Assembly: GCA_963617275.1 (NCBI GenBank)
Contig: CAVENX010000024.1
Location: 1 to 25,904, forward strand
DNA from: Limivicinus sp963617275
Lineage (GTDB): Bacteria; Bacillota; Clostridia; Oscillospirales; Oscillospiraceae
Direction of reading: 5' to 3'
Length of the DNA stretch: 25,904 nucleotides
This document shows positions 7,472 through 15,079 of this stretch, in pieces (position 1 is the stretch's first letter; every line of letters begins with the position of its first letter). Under the pieces are notes generated by a model. It was not told the origin of the DNA. It worked only from the letters and a program-made list of their open reading frames with translations, and did not search any database. The position numbers were made by a program, and so were the translations under genes.

Positions 7472-7694
7472 TAGCCGCAGAGGCAAAAAAGCAAAATGTT
7501 AACACTTTATACACTAATATCCGTTTGGACAAAAGCCGTGCGCCGGAAAGATCGCCGCCGCGCAAAAGCGCGGACATCTCCCGTATGCCGACCTCCCCCT
7601 TATTATGATTGTGCGAAAAGTCCCTATTTTATCCTGCGCTCTCCGTTTTCCTGCTTTTTCCAGATGCAGAAGACGAAATATGTCTGTTTTTCGG

Positions 7695-7724
7695 TTGACA
7701 TAAATCAGTTACTTGTGGTATATT
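7695..7724 (+). promoter_or_regulatory. Promoter of the serine-hydrolase-like gene
   Basis: TTGACA (7695-7700), an 18-base spacer ending in TGG (extended -10), then TATATT (7719-7724). AAAGGAG at 7740-7746 serves the ATG at 7757, giving a short leader of about 25 bases. The stretch 7487-7694 between the two divergent promoters shows no gene or clear repeat. Confidence 0.8.
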
Positions 7725-7756
7725 GTTGCCATTGCAGATAAAAGGAGCATTGTGCG

Positions 7757-9796
7757 ATGAGAAGACATATTAAAGGTATTATATCGTTACTTTTATGCGC
7801 AGCGATTGTTGCCTCAGTTGGTGTGTCGGCTCTTGCCGCTCTCGAGGTTTCGAGCGCGCCGGAGGATACCGGCGACGGTACGACCATTCTTGACGAGGCC
7901 GCCATTTCCGAAAAAGTCAACGCGCTCATAAAGCAGTATACCGACGCCTCTCTCGTGGACAGCTCAAAGCTGGCCATTGCGTATACATATCTCGCCACAG
8001 GCAATTCGTGGTATTACAACCCCGATATGTGGTTTTACAGCGCGAGCATTTATAAGGTCCCGCTGATGATGATAATGGCGGAAAAGGAATCCAAGGGTGA
8101 GATCACGCAGGATACCGATATCATGGGTCTGCCGCTGTCGCAGGTGGAAAAGGTCGTGCTGGTCGATTCGAACAACGACTATGCCCACAACACCATGCGC
8201 TATCTCACCGGCGAGACGGTGAAGAAATCCTTTGAAAAAGGCACGCGCCCCATGTATCAGGCGTATTCCTCCCTCCCCGAAAGCTATTACCACAGCGACT
8301 TTGTGGAATACAGCTATTTCACCGCCCGCTTCATGAACGACGTGATGTGCACGCTCTATAACGATCAGAGCCGCTTCCCGAACATAATCGGCCTGCTCAA
8401 AACCGCCCAGCCGCAGAATTATTATCACCTCAAGCTCGGCGATACATATCAGATCGCGCAGAAGTACGGCTATTTCAAGGATTCGCGCAACACCGAGTGG
8501 CACAACAACACCGGTATTATCTACACTCCCAACCCCATAGTGCTCACCGTCATGACCGCAGACGCGAAAAAGGGAGAGCAGTTCATGGGCGATCTGGCAG
8601 AGCTGTTTGTCAACTATACTCTCGAGCTGGACACCAAGCTCAGCGAATACAAGGCCGAGCAGGAGCGCGCCGAGCAGGAGCGCATAGCCGCCGAGCAGGC
8701 CGCCGCCGAGGCCGAGGCAAAGGCTAAAGCCGAGGAGGAAGCGCGCATAGCCAAGGAAGAGGCCGATAGAAAGGCCGCCGAGGAGGCCGCGCTGAGAGCC
8801 GCCGAAAAGGAGAAAACGGCCGCGGCGCGCAAGGCCGTTATCTCAAGGATACTCAAATACGTTGGCATTGCGGGCGCCGTAATAGTTGCTGTTCTGATAG
8901 CGGCGGCCGTCATCAACTCCATGCACAAGCGCAGGGAGCTTGAGGAAATGCCGTCATCCCGCCGCCGCGGCAGGAACCGCAGCTATGATGATTACGACGC
9001 TTACGATGATGAAGACGATTATGACGACGAAGACGACGAAGACGGATATTACGACGAGGACGATTACGATTACGACGAGGATGACGACGAAGACGATTAT
9101 GAGGACGATTACGCCCCGCCCGCACGAAGAGCGGTAAGCGCACAGCCCGTACGCAAAGCGGCAGGCGCGAAGCCCGCAGGCAAAGCGTCTTCTCCATTCG
9201 CCGGCATCCTGCACAGGGACGCGTCTCCCGCACGAGGCATGAGCGGGCGCGGCTATGATGTGGCCGACGAGGACGAGGAAGACGATGAGGACGACGACGT
9301 TGTTCTCTATTCTCCGAGAAAAAGCGCGGGAGCGTCCGTTTCCGCCGCAAGACGCCGCGCCTTTGCCGCGGATACCGGCGCGGACGGTGCAGCCGGCGCG
9401 GCGCGGAATGTACGCGGCATGAAAGAGCGCCGGAACACAGTTTCCGCCGGAAGACTTGCCGCATATGACGATCCCGACGATTACGACGACGAGGATGAAG
9501 AGGATGAGGACGATTACGTCCCGCCCGTGCGAACCGCTTCCAGAAACCGGCGCAGCACTGACGCACCGCGCAGGGCCGCCTCTTACTACGCCGACTACGA
9601 TGAAGATGAAGACGAGGACGATGAGGACGGTTACGTCCCGCCCGTACGCAGAGCGGCGCTTACGCAGTCCGCAAGAAAAACCTCCCCCGCCCGCAGGAGC
9701 TTCCGCGGCGGCGAGGATGAAGATGACGATGACGACGAGCTGTCGTCAATGTTCGGCAGAGGCGGCAGAAGCGGCGGCTATTCGCCCAGACACTGA
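7757..9796 (+). CDS. Membrane-anchored serine hydrolase (beta-lactamase-like) with long acidic cytoplasmic tail
   Basis: 679 aa. Signal sequence at residues 1-30 (hydrophobic, ending VSALAALE). Residues about 50-290 read as a class A beta-lactamase/penicillin-recognising fold: the nucleophile motif is S97-I-Y-K100, an S138-N-N may be the second motif, and NNTG (T252-G253) stands where KTG is usual, lacking the lysine. Residues about 290-355 are an Ala/Glu/Lys-rich coiled coil. One transmembrane helix follows (about 368-390), then a basic stop-transfer patch (HKRRELEE, SRRRGRNRS). From residue ~405 to the end the protein is low complexity: Asp/Glu/Tyr runs alternate with basic segments, and a module ending DDYVPPVRRA occurs three times. 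With this topology the acidic tail is cytoplasmic. A role in peptidoglycan sensing or remodelling is possible, but catalysis is doubtful given the motif changes. Not a family I can name further. Confidence 0.8.
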   Translation: MRRHIKGIISLLLCAAIVASVGVSALAALEVSSAPEDTGDGTTILDEAAISEKVNALIKQYTDASLVDSSKLAIAYTYLATGNSWYYNPDMWFYSASIYKVPLMMIMAEKESKGEITQDTDIMGLPLSQVEKVVLVDSNNDYAHNTMRYLTGETVKKSFEKGTRPMYQAYSSLPESYYHSDFVEYSYFTARFMNDVMCTLYNDQSRFPNIIGLLKTAQPQNYYHLKLGDTYQIAQKYGYFKDSRNTEWHNNTGIIYTPNPIVLTVMTADAKKGEQFMGDLAELFVNYTLELDTKLSEYKAEQERAEQERIAAEQAAAEAEAKAKAEEEARIAKEEADRKAAEEAALRAAEKEKTAAARKAVISRILKYVGIAGAVIVAVLIAAAVINSMHKRRELEEMPSSRRRGRNRSYDDYDAYDDEDDYDDEDDEDGYYDEDDYDYDEDDDEDDYEDDYAPPARRAVSAQPVRKAAGAKPAGKASSPFAGILHRDASPARGMSGRGYDVADEDEEDDEDDDVVLYSPRKSAGASVSAARRRAFAADTGADGAAGAARNVRGMKERRNTVSAGRLAAYDDPDDYDDEDEEDEDDYVPPVRTASRNRRSTDAPRRAASYYADYDEDEDEDDEDGYVPPVRRAALTQSARKTSPARRSFRGGEDEDDDDDELSSMFGRGGRSGGYSPRH

Positions 9797-9894
9797 ATCA
9801 TAATCCCGCGCCTTTCGCCGGAACGGCAAAAAAATCCTCCCTGCGCCGGAGGATGCCAAAAACCTTTGCGCGCAAGGAGACTCGTATAAGAAAG

Positions 9895-10701
9895 ATGAAA
9901 AAAACCGTCATTTCGCTTGTTCTGCTTATCGCACTGTGCCTTTCGCTGTGTGCCTGCGGGAACTCCTCCGGCTACGGCGTGTCGTCGATCGTCACGCTTG
10001 TCGAGCAGGATTATTCTCTGGGCTTCCGCAACGACGACCCCGTTTATTTCTATGTCACTGCCGCACTTGAGACGCTTGCCGCAGAGGGCAGGATAGAACA
10101 GCTCACCGCAAAATGGTTCGGACAGGATATCATAAACTTCCGGAAAAACGCCGACGCCCTGTCCCAGCTCACGCCGCCCGACCCGCGGGTCTTCATCATC
10201 GGCGTGGACATAAACTCTTTCCCGATGGCATATCTGTCCAACGGGCAGTACTGGGGCTTTGATGTGGAGCTTGCAAACGCCGTGTGCGAAAAGCTGGGCT
10301 GGACGCTGCAAATGCAGGCTATAGAAAAGGAAAATGCATATATCGAGCTTTCCTCGGGAAATATCGACTGCGCATGGGGCGGTATCGCGCTCATGCAGGA
10401 GGATATAGACGCCAAGAAGCTCACGCAGTACGGTCCATATGTACATAACGATATCGTCATCGCCGCAAGAGCAGGTTCAAGCATACGCAGCAAGCTTATG
10501 CTCTCCGGCAAGAACATGTGTATGAGCTCCACCTCCGAGGCGATGGACGCGCTCAATACCGACCCGTCTATCGCAAAGCGCCTCGGCCAGATCACAAGGC
10601 TTGCTGGCGGCACGGCGGAGTGCTTTGAAAATCTCTACGCCGGAAAGTGCGACGTCGTTCTCACCGACAGCACAGCGCTTTATTACTTCAACTGTCACTG
10701 A
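9895..10701 (+). CDS. Lipoprotein, extracellular solute-binding protein family 3, apparently circularly permuted
   Basis: 268 aa. Signal peptide with lipobox LCAC puts the lipidated cysteine at C21. The body belongs to the amino-acid-binding (SBP_bac_3) fold, but its parts are in unusual order. Residues ~31-78 (DYSLGFRNDD ... AAEGRIEQLTAKWFGQD) match the segment that normally ends such proteins (YGIAF..G ... L...G....I..KWFG). Residues ~99-268 then run from the normal N-terminal strand (VFIIGVDINSFPMAY, GFDVELANAVCEKLGW) to the second-lobe segment (CDVVLTDSTALYYF) and stop there. No transporter permease or ATPase is adjacent. The start at 9895 gives a proper signal peptide; AGGAG at 9875 is rather far (15 bases). 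The ATG at 9853 would spoil the signal peptide. A strong terminator follows at 10894. Confidence 0.82.
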   Translation: MKKTVISLVLLIALCLSLCACGNSSGYGVSSIVTLVEQDYSLGFRNDDPVYFYVTAALETLAAEGRIEQLTAKWFGQDIINFRKNADALSQLTPPDPRVFIIGVDINSFPMAYLSNGQYWGFDVELANAVCEKLGWTLQMQAIEKENAYIELSSGNIDCAWGGIALMQEDIDAKKLTQYGPYVHNDIVIAARAGSSIRSKLMLSGKNMCMSSTSEAMDALNTDPSIAKRLGQITRLAGGTAECFENLYAGKCDVVLTDSTALYYFNCH

Positions 10702-10893
10702 TGCGGATATATCGGCCTCACAGTAAATGACGACGAGTGATCCGGGCGCAGGCAGGGTCTGCGCCGTGCATCCGCGGCGGCGCCGCGCTCCGGAAGCGGC
10801 CGCGCCCCTATGCAGGCCTTTCAATGACTGCCGAATTTGAGGTTTTCCGATTTTACTGACTGTTCGGGCGGCGCCGCGGCGCTGCTTAGGGGG

Positions 10894-10943
10894 ACAACGC
10901 CCCCGTCCTCCGGCCGCGGCCGGGGGCGGGGGCGTTGTTTTTT
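10894..10943 (+). terminator. Rho-independent terminator after the solute-binding lipoprotein
   Basis: An 11-bp GC-rich stem (acaacgccccc, 10894-10904, with its complement at 10928-10938) encloses a second palindrome (ccggccgcggccgg) and is followed by a T-run. The stretch 10702-10893 before it is GC-rich, with smaller palindromes (for example gcggcgccgc) and no credible gene. Confidence 0.85.
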
Positions 10944-10961
10944 GTCCGGCGGAGGCTTCGG

Positions 10962-11174
10962 TCAGATGCCGTCGTCGGCTACGCTGTCGGTTCTGAACAG
11001 AAGCGACACGCACCACAGCGCGGACAGGCCTACCAGCGTGTAGATCACGCGGCTGACTGTGGCGGTCTGGCCGCCGAACAGCCATGCAACAATATCAAAG
11101 CGGAAAAGTCCCACGCTGCCCCAATTGACGCCGCCTATGATGGCAAGGATAAGGGCTATGCGATCCATTATCAT
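10962..11174 (-). CDS. DUF378 family small membrane protein
   Basis: 70 aa with two hydrophobic helices (about residues 5-22 and 38-60). The segment IIGGVNWGSVGLFRFDIVAWLFGG is the hallmark of DUF378 (YuzA-like) proteins, of unknown function; shown here in the usual position between the helices. Start at 11174: AGGAG lies nine bases upstream on the minus strand; an alternative ATG at 11168 is less well spaced. The gene is divergent from glyA, whose promoter lies in the shared 149-base spacer. No functional link to its neighbours can be read from the sequence. Confidence 0.85.
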   Translation of the reverse strand: MIMDRIALILAIIGGVNWGSVGLFRFDIVAWLFGGQTATVSRVIYTLVGLSALWCVSLLFRTDSVADDGI

Positions 11175-11250
11175 GTAAATTTTCTCCTCTCAATGAAGTA
11201 CATTCGCTATTATTTCCAAGAGGATTAACAATTATTCAAACATCCCGCTC

Positions 11251-11279
11251 TTTACAAAAAACCGGAAAACGTATATTAT
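11251..11279 (+). promoter_or_regulatory. Promoter of glyA
   Basis: TTTACA (11251-11256), a 17-base spacer, then TATTAT (11274-11279). The same box pair and much of the spacer recur at 12537-12565 just after glyA, suggesting a duplicated or co-regulated promoter. Confidence 0.75.
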
Positions 11280-11323
11280 ATCTGAGAAAAAAAGTTTTGA
11301 TCCACAAACGGAAAGGCAAAGCA

Positions 11324-12484
11324 ATGGAAAGTAAGGTTTTTAAATTTATAGAAGCGGAGCAGCTCCGGCAGGACAATAATGTCGAGCTTATCGCGTCCGA
11401 AAATTTCGTCAGCGAGAACATTATGAAAGCCGTCGGAAGCTGTCTTACAAATAAATACAGCGAGGGCTACCCCGGCAGGCGCTATTATGGCGGCTGTCAG
11501 TGCGTGGACGCGCTGGAAAGCTACTGCAAGAGCAAGTGGCAGGAGGTCTTTAAGACGGATTACGCCGTCAACGTTCAGCCGCACTGCGGCAGCGGGGCAA
11601 ATATGGCGGCTTACATGGCGGTGCTCAGGCCCGGCGATACCATATTGTCCATCGCGCTGGATGACGGCGGACATCTCACCCACGGAAGCCCCGTGAATTT
11701 TTCCGGCAAGCTTTACAATATCGTCAATTACGGCATCGACGAAAGCGGCCGCATCGACTATGAGGACGTCAGGCGCAAGGCGGAGCAGTTCCGACCGCAG
11801 CTTATACTTGCCGGCGCGTCCGCTTACAGCCGTGAGATAGATTACAGGGTCTTTGCCGAGATCGCACGCGATACCGGCGCATATTTCATGGTGGATATGG
11901 CGCACGTTGCAGGGCTTATCGCCGCGGGGGATCATATTTCTCCCTTCGGTCTGGCAGACATCATCACGACCACCACCCATAAAACGCTGCGCGGTACGAG
12001 AGGCGGCCTGATATTCAGCACTCAGGAGCTTGCAAAGAAAATCGACAGCGCTGTATTCCCCGGCACGCAGGGCGGACCCTTGCAGCATATAATCGCCGGA
12101 AAGGCGGTCACGGCGGAGGAGGCCTGCACGGAGGAGTTCCGCCAGTATATCCATCAGGTCTGCCGCAATGCGAAGGCAATGGCGGCGGAGTTTATTGCCC
12201 TCGGCTATGACGTCGTGAGCGGCGGCACGGACAATCATATGTTCGTCGTCGATTTCAGCCGCACTCATCCGTACCTCACCGGCAAGACGGTTCAGGACAC
12301 TCTGGACGGGTACGGCATCACGCTCAACAAAAACTGCGTTCCCGGCGAAAAGAGGAATCCCACCCAGACAAGCGGCGTGAGGATAGGCACCCCCGCCATG
12401 ACCACAAAGGGCTGGAAAGAGGAGGACTTTATCCTCTGCGCAAGAAAAATCGACGGTCTGATCCGCACCATACCGCAGGGCTGA
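11324..12484 (+). CDS. glyA: Serine hydroxymethyltransferase
   Basis: 386 aa, slightly shorter than the usual ~410. A PLP enzyme that interconverts serine and glycine while loading one-carbon units onto tetrahydrofolate. It has the N-terminal signature ELIASENFVSENIMKAVGS, the substrate/folate loop NKYSEGYPGRRYYGGC, the cofactor segment VDMAHVAGLIAAG and the PLP-binding lysine K220 in TTTHKTLRGTRGG. The C-terminal domain has SGGTDNHMFVVDFS and SGVRIGTPAMTTKGW. ATG 11324 (MESKVFKFIEAEQ) fits the family start better than the in-frame codon at 11297; the ribosome site (GGAAAGG) is only moderate. It appears monocistronic, with its own promoter at 11251. A small RNA candidate follows. Confidence 0.97.
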   Translation: MESKVFKFIEAEQLRQDNNVELIASENFVSENIMKAVGSCLTNKYSEGYPGRRYYGGCQCVDALESYCKSKWQEVFKTDYAVNVQPHCGSGANMAAYMAVLRPGDTILSIALDDGGHLTHGSPVNFSGKLYNIVNYGIDESGRIDYEDVRRKAEQFRPQLILAGASAYSREIDYRVFAEIARDTGAYFMVDMAHVAGLIAAGDHISPFGLADIITTTTHKTLRGTRGGLIFSTQELAKKIDSAVFPGTQGGPLQHIIAGKAVTAEEACTEEFRQYIHQVCRNAKAMAAEFIALGYDVVSGGTDNHMFVVDFSRTHPYLTGKTVQDTLDGYGITLNKNCVPGEKRNPTQTSGVRIGTPAMTTKGWKEEDFILCARKIDGLIRTIPQG

Positions 12485-12536
12485 CGCGCCGCGGAAAATT
12501 ATTTTTGCGTTCGACAAAAGCAGTGTTCTTTCGCTC

Positions 12537-12565
12537 TTTACAAGGCATCGGAAAAGCGCTATTAT
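12537..12565 (+). promoter_or_regulatory. Promoter of a candidate small RNA
   Basis: TTTACA (12537-12542), a 17-base spacer, TATTAT (12560-12565) inside TATTATAAT. Around the boxes it closely resembles the glyA promoter (ctctttaca, cggaaaa and the -10 are shared). Confidence 0.7.
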
Positions 12566-12571
12566 AATCTC

Positions 12572-12667
12572 ACAGCTTATCCAATTGATCCGCGTGGATC
12601 AGGCTCATATCTTTATCCCACATTCTCTTAATGCCCCGTGACCAAAAGCCACGGGGCATCTTTTTTG
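12572..12667 (+). ncRNA. Candidate ~95-nt small RNA with its own promoter and terminator
   Basis: Starts about seven bases after the -10 box. An internal hairpin ttgatcc-gcgt-ggatcag lies near 12585-12603. The RNA ends at a canonical intrinsic terminator. No start codon with a ribosome site is present, so it is not a small gene. I do not recognise it as 6S, SRP or tmRNA, which differ in length or motifs. Independent transcription is inferred from the promoter-terminator pair. Confidence 0.6.
12631..12666 (+). terminator. Rho-independent terminator of the small RNA candidate
   Basis: Perfect 10-bp stem atgccccgtg/cacggggcat with loop accaaaagc, followed by c and six T. Confidence 0.9.
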
Positions 12668-12865
12668 ATATATTAAAGAGTTCAGAGTGGAGAGTGGAAT
12701 GTGGAGAGTGGAATGTGGAGAGTGAGGAGTGAGGAGAGTTAGGAGTGAGGAGAGTTAGGAGTGAGGAGTTGTTGAGCCGCTCACGCGGCGGATTGAATTA
12801 GAGTGGAGATGTTGTGTCGGCAAAGCTTGCTCACTTTAATGCCTTCCCTGAAAGGGGGTGAAGCA

Positions 12866-12949
12866 ATGCGGCTTACGATAACTTTGACACTGCGGATGCT
12901 GATGTTTCAATTTATCATAAAAAGCAGAAACCGCCACTCCCACAAGTGA
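12866..12949 (+). CDS. Possible type I toxin-like small peptide (27 aa), perhaps decayed
   Basis: GGGGGTGA lies five bases before the ATG. The 27-aa peptide is hydrophobic in its first 19 residues (LTITL, MLMFQFII) and basic at its end (KSRNRHSHK), the layout of small membrane toxins of the TxpA/BsrE/holin-like kind; compared with those, the membrane span is short, so it may be a relic. Its stop codon lies inside a hairpin (12926-12957) that also ends a convergent minus-strand RNA, as in TxpA/RatA and BsrG/SR4 pairs. A weak plus promoter (TTGTGT, 17 bases, TTTAAT) may lie just upstream. The ribosome-site bases belong to the repeat's own palindrome. Function is inferred from arrangement only. 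Confidence 0.4.
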   Translation: MRLTITLTLRMLMFQFIIKSRNRHSHK

Positions 12950-13012
12950 CGGTTTCTAAATACACAGAAATCTGAACTCAAAGAGCTAACCGCTTGTCGC
13001 AGTACCCTTTTC
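12919..13012 (-). ncRNA. Candidate antisense (antitoxin-like) RNA, ~94 nt
   Basis: Driven by a consensus promoter at 13019-13047 on the minus strand. It ends at the hairpin 12957-12926 (agaaaccg/cggtttct plus an inner cact/agtg), followed on that strand by gcttttt. The RNA covers the last 31 bases of the small ORF and its 3' hairpin, so it could pair with that mRNA. There is no ORF with a ribosome site in it. The promoter and terminator are seen directly; the antitoxin role is inferred. Confidence 0.6.
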
Positions 13013-13018
13013 ATATAT

Positions 13019-13047
13019 ATTATATCCGTCACAGCTTAAATTGTCAA
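13019..13047 (-). promoter_or_regulatory. Perfect-consensus sigma-A promoter of the antisense RNA
   Basis: Minus strand TTGACA (13047-13042), 17-base spacer, TATAAT (13024-13019). Both boxes and spacing equal the consensus; no other promoter in the window does. Confidence 0.88.
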
Positions 13048-13300
13048 CACGGATGAAAATATTATTTCTGTTCGCCGTCTGCGGGTGTTTCGCCCTCAGG
13101 CGGTTTTTCGGCTCAAAATAGATGTTTGCAGAGTACTGCGTTTCTTTAGAGAGTAAAGTGGGGAATTGAACCGCCGCGCCATGCCGACATCTTTCCACGC
13201 TGGGGAGAGCCTTCCCCTTTCAGGGGAGGCAATATTGTCGGCTCTGCCGACACAATAACTCCTCAATCCTCAATCCTAACTCCTCACTGAACAGGGCTTC

Positions 13301-13540
13301 TCACAGAAACAGCTTTTTTACAAGCAGCAGGAGCGCGCAGAGAAATATCAGCAGCGTGAACATCAGAAGACCCTTCATGCTCTGCGTTCTGATATAATCC
13401 CGCATATCTGGCGCGTTTCCGAATTTCTTTTTCAGCTTTATATTGGATGAAAGCAGATTGAGCATATAGAAAAAGACAAAGAATATCGCAAGCAGCAGTC
13501 CCAGCGCCGCAATTATCCCGTAAATTTCCTTATCGAGCAT
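13301..13540 (-). CDS. Small two-helix membrane protein, unknown function
   Basis: 79 aa. One hydrophobic helix covers about residues 8-30 (IIAALGLLLAIFFVFFYML) and a second about 57-75 (LLMFTLLIFLCALLLLV). A basic, polar loop between them (KLKKKFGNAPDMRDYIRTQS) is probably cytoplasmic. The start has GGAGG about nine bases upstream. I do not recognise the family. The gene sits 41 bases downstream of nicotinate phosphoribosyltransferase on the same strand and may be its co-transcribed last gene. The repeat element ends 11 bases after its stop, so that element may also serve as its terminator. Confidence 0.7.
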   Translation of the reverse strand: MLDKEIYGIIAALGLLLAIFFVFFYMLNLLSSNIKLKKKFGNAPDMRDYIRTQSMKGLLMFTLLIFLCALLLLVKKLFL

Positions 13541-13581
13541 TTTTATTATCCTCCGGTCAGAATATTCGGTATACGCAATGT

Positions 13582-15036
13582 TCAGCCCATGCGGGAGCTG
13601 TTGAGCATGGCGTCCTTCAGCTCCATGAGCTTCGGGGAGAGATCGACATAGTAGCCGTGTGGATTTGAAAAGCGCTTGACCTCCTGCCAGAGTGTGCTCA
13701 CCTGATAGGCGCAGCTGCGCTTTATGTCGATAAGCGCGGGGCAGTCATATACAAGCTCCCCTCCGCGGAACACCGGCACAAGCAGCTCGTGCGCCTCGAA
13801 ATCCTCCATAACCTTGGTCTTCCAGCGGGCGATCGGGTCGCACAGCTCAAGAGGCTTCGTATCGTCCACGACCTCGTCATGCAGCGTGATATAGTCCGCC
13901 TCCGCCATGCCGGTTCTGCGGTTATAAAGGCGGTATACCTTCTTGAAGCCCGGATTTGTTATCTTGGCGACGTTTTCGCTTATCTTTATCTTCGGGATGA
14001 TGTTCCCGTCCTTATCCTCCACCGCGCACAGCTTGTACACACCGCCGAACACAGGGTTGCTCCTTGAGGTGATGAGCCTTTCGCCCACGCCGAAGGAGTT
14101 GATGCACGCGCCCTGAGAGAGTATCTCGGTTATGATATTCTCGTCAAGAGAGTTTGAAACGGTTATCGCGCACTCCGTCCAGCCCGCCTCGTCGAGCATC
14201 TTCCTCGCCTTTTTGGTAAGATACGCCATATCGCCCGAATCGAGGCGGATGCCGCATTTCGTGATGCCCAGCGGCTTAAGAACCTCGTTGAAAGCGCGTA
14301 TCGCGTTCGGCACGCCCGAGCGGAGCGTGTCATAGGTATCGACAAGCAGCGTCGCGGCGTTGGGATATGTCCGGCAGTAGGAGATGAAAGCGTCATACTC
14401 ACTCGGGAACATCTGCACCCATGAGTGCGCCATCGTGCCCGCTGCCGGAACGCCGTATATCTGATCGGAGACAGTGCAGGCCGTACCGGCGCAGCCGCCG
14501 ATAAACGCCGCCCTTGCGCCCGTCACCGCGCCCGCGATGCCCTGTGCGCGGCGTGAGCCGAACTCCAGCACGGCGCGTCCATCCGCGGCGCGGCAGATAC
14601 GGTTCGCCTTGGTGGCTATAAGGCTCTGATGATTTATCTCAAGGAGAATATACGTCTCCAGAAGCTGCGCCTGTATCGCAGGTGCGCGCACGGTGATCAC
14701 CGGCTCTCTCGGGAAGATGGGCGTCCCCTCCGGGACCGCCCAGATATCGCCGGTGAATCTGAAATTGCTGAGGTAATCGAGGAAGCCCTCGTCAAAAAGG
14801 CCGCGTGAGCGGAGATATTCTATATCCTCCCGGTCAAAGTGCAGGCTCTGAACATAATCGATTATCTGCTCAAGCCCGGCGGCAATGGCAAAGCCGCCCT
14901 TATCGGGCACGTCGCGGTAGAACACGTCAAAATACGTGATCATATCCTGCATACCTTCTTTGAAATAACCGTTGCCCATGGTAAGCTCATAAAAATCGCA
15001 GAGCATCGTAAGGTTGATCCCGTTGGCGGACTTCAT
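13582..15036 (-). CDS. pncB: Nicotinate phosphoribosyltransferase
   Basis: 484 aa, the length of the longer Gram-positive form. Joins nicotinate to PRPP (with ATP) to make nicotinate mononucleotide for NAD salvage. Family landmarks are the N-terminal LTMLCDFYELTMGNGYF, the segment EFGSRRAQGIAGAVTGARAA, the catalytic-region AHSWVQMFPSEYDAF, and the phosphate-site segment GIRLDSGDMAYLTKKARKML. A further segment, INSFGVGERLITS, completes the barrel. The start is set by GGAGGTAA about seven bases upstream of ATG 15036. The aminotransferase gene ends 43 bases upstream on the same strand, so the two may be co-transcribed, although no metabolic link is obvious. Confidence 0.95.
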   Translation of the reverse strand: MKSANGINLTMLCDFYELTMGNGYFKEGMQDMITYFDVFYRDVPDKGGFAIAAGLEQIIDYVQSLHFDREDIEYLRSRGLFDEGFLDYLSNFRFTGDIWAVPEGTPIFPREPVITVRAPAIQAQLLETYILLEINHQSLIATKANRICRAADGRAVLEFGSRRAQGIAGAVTGARAAFIGGCAGTACTVSDQIYGVPAAGTMAHSWVQMFPSEYDAFISYCRTYPNAATLLVDTYDTLRSGVPNAIRAFNEVLKPLGITKCGIRLDSGDMAYLTKKARKMLDEAGWTECAITVSNSLDENIITEILSQGACINSFGVGERLITSRSNPVFGGVYKLCAVEDKDGNIIPKIKISENVAKITNPGFKKVYRLYNRRTGMAEADYITLHDEVVDDTKPLELCDPIARWKTKVMEDFEAHELLVPVFRGGELVYDCPALIDIKRSCAYQVSTLWQEVKRFSNPHGYYVDLSPKLMELKDAMLNSSRMG

Positions 15037-15079
15037 GTAAATTACCTCCAGAAAATAATGGGAGAAAAGCTTTAAAAAG

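Larger units (their letters stand above)
12678..13289. repeat. Intergenic inverted-arm repeat element enclosing a toxin-antitoxin-like insert
   Basis: The left arm (12678-12860) consists of purine-rich heptads (agtgagg, agttagg and variants), then gttgagccgctcacgcggcg, gtgtcggcaaagc, and a ttccctgaaagggg palindrome. The right arm (13162-13289) is the inverse: gaattgaaccgccgcg, tgccgacatc, ctggggagag, cttcccctttcagggga, a GTCGG/CCGAC hairpin (gtcggctctgccgac), then pyrimidine heptads (actcctc, atcctca, taactcctcact). Between the arms lie a small ORF and an antisense RNA unit (separate entries). The same modules recur at 20668, 22365, 23115, 25154 and 25672. No transposase is present. Confidence 0.85.

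Noticed and set aside
9853..9894. Upstream in-frame start for the solute-binding lipoprotein
   Set aside because: It would place 14 charged residues before the signal peptide, and GGAGG directly abuts the ATG, too close for initiation.
11276..12517. 413-aa open frame antisense to glyA
   Set aside because: A shadow of glyA; it also runs through the glyA promoter.
12986..13198. 70-aa frame on the minus strand
   Set aside because: It runs through the antisense RNA promoter and the repeat arm, and has no ribosome site or family resemblance.
12678..13289. Insertion sequence with transposase
   Set aside because: No transposase-like ORF on either strand in any repeat copy; at most a non-autonomous element.
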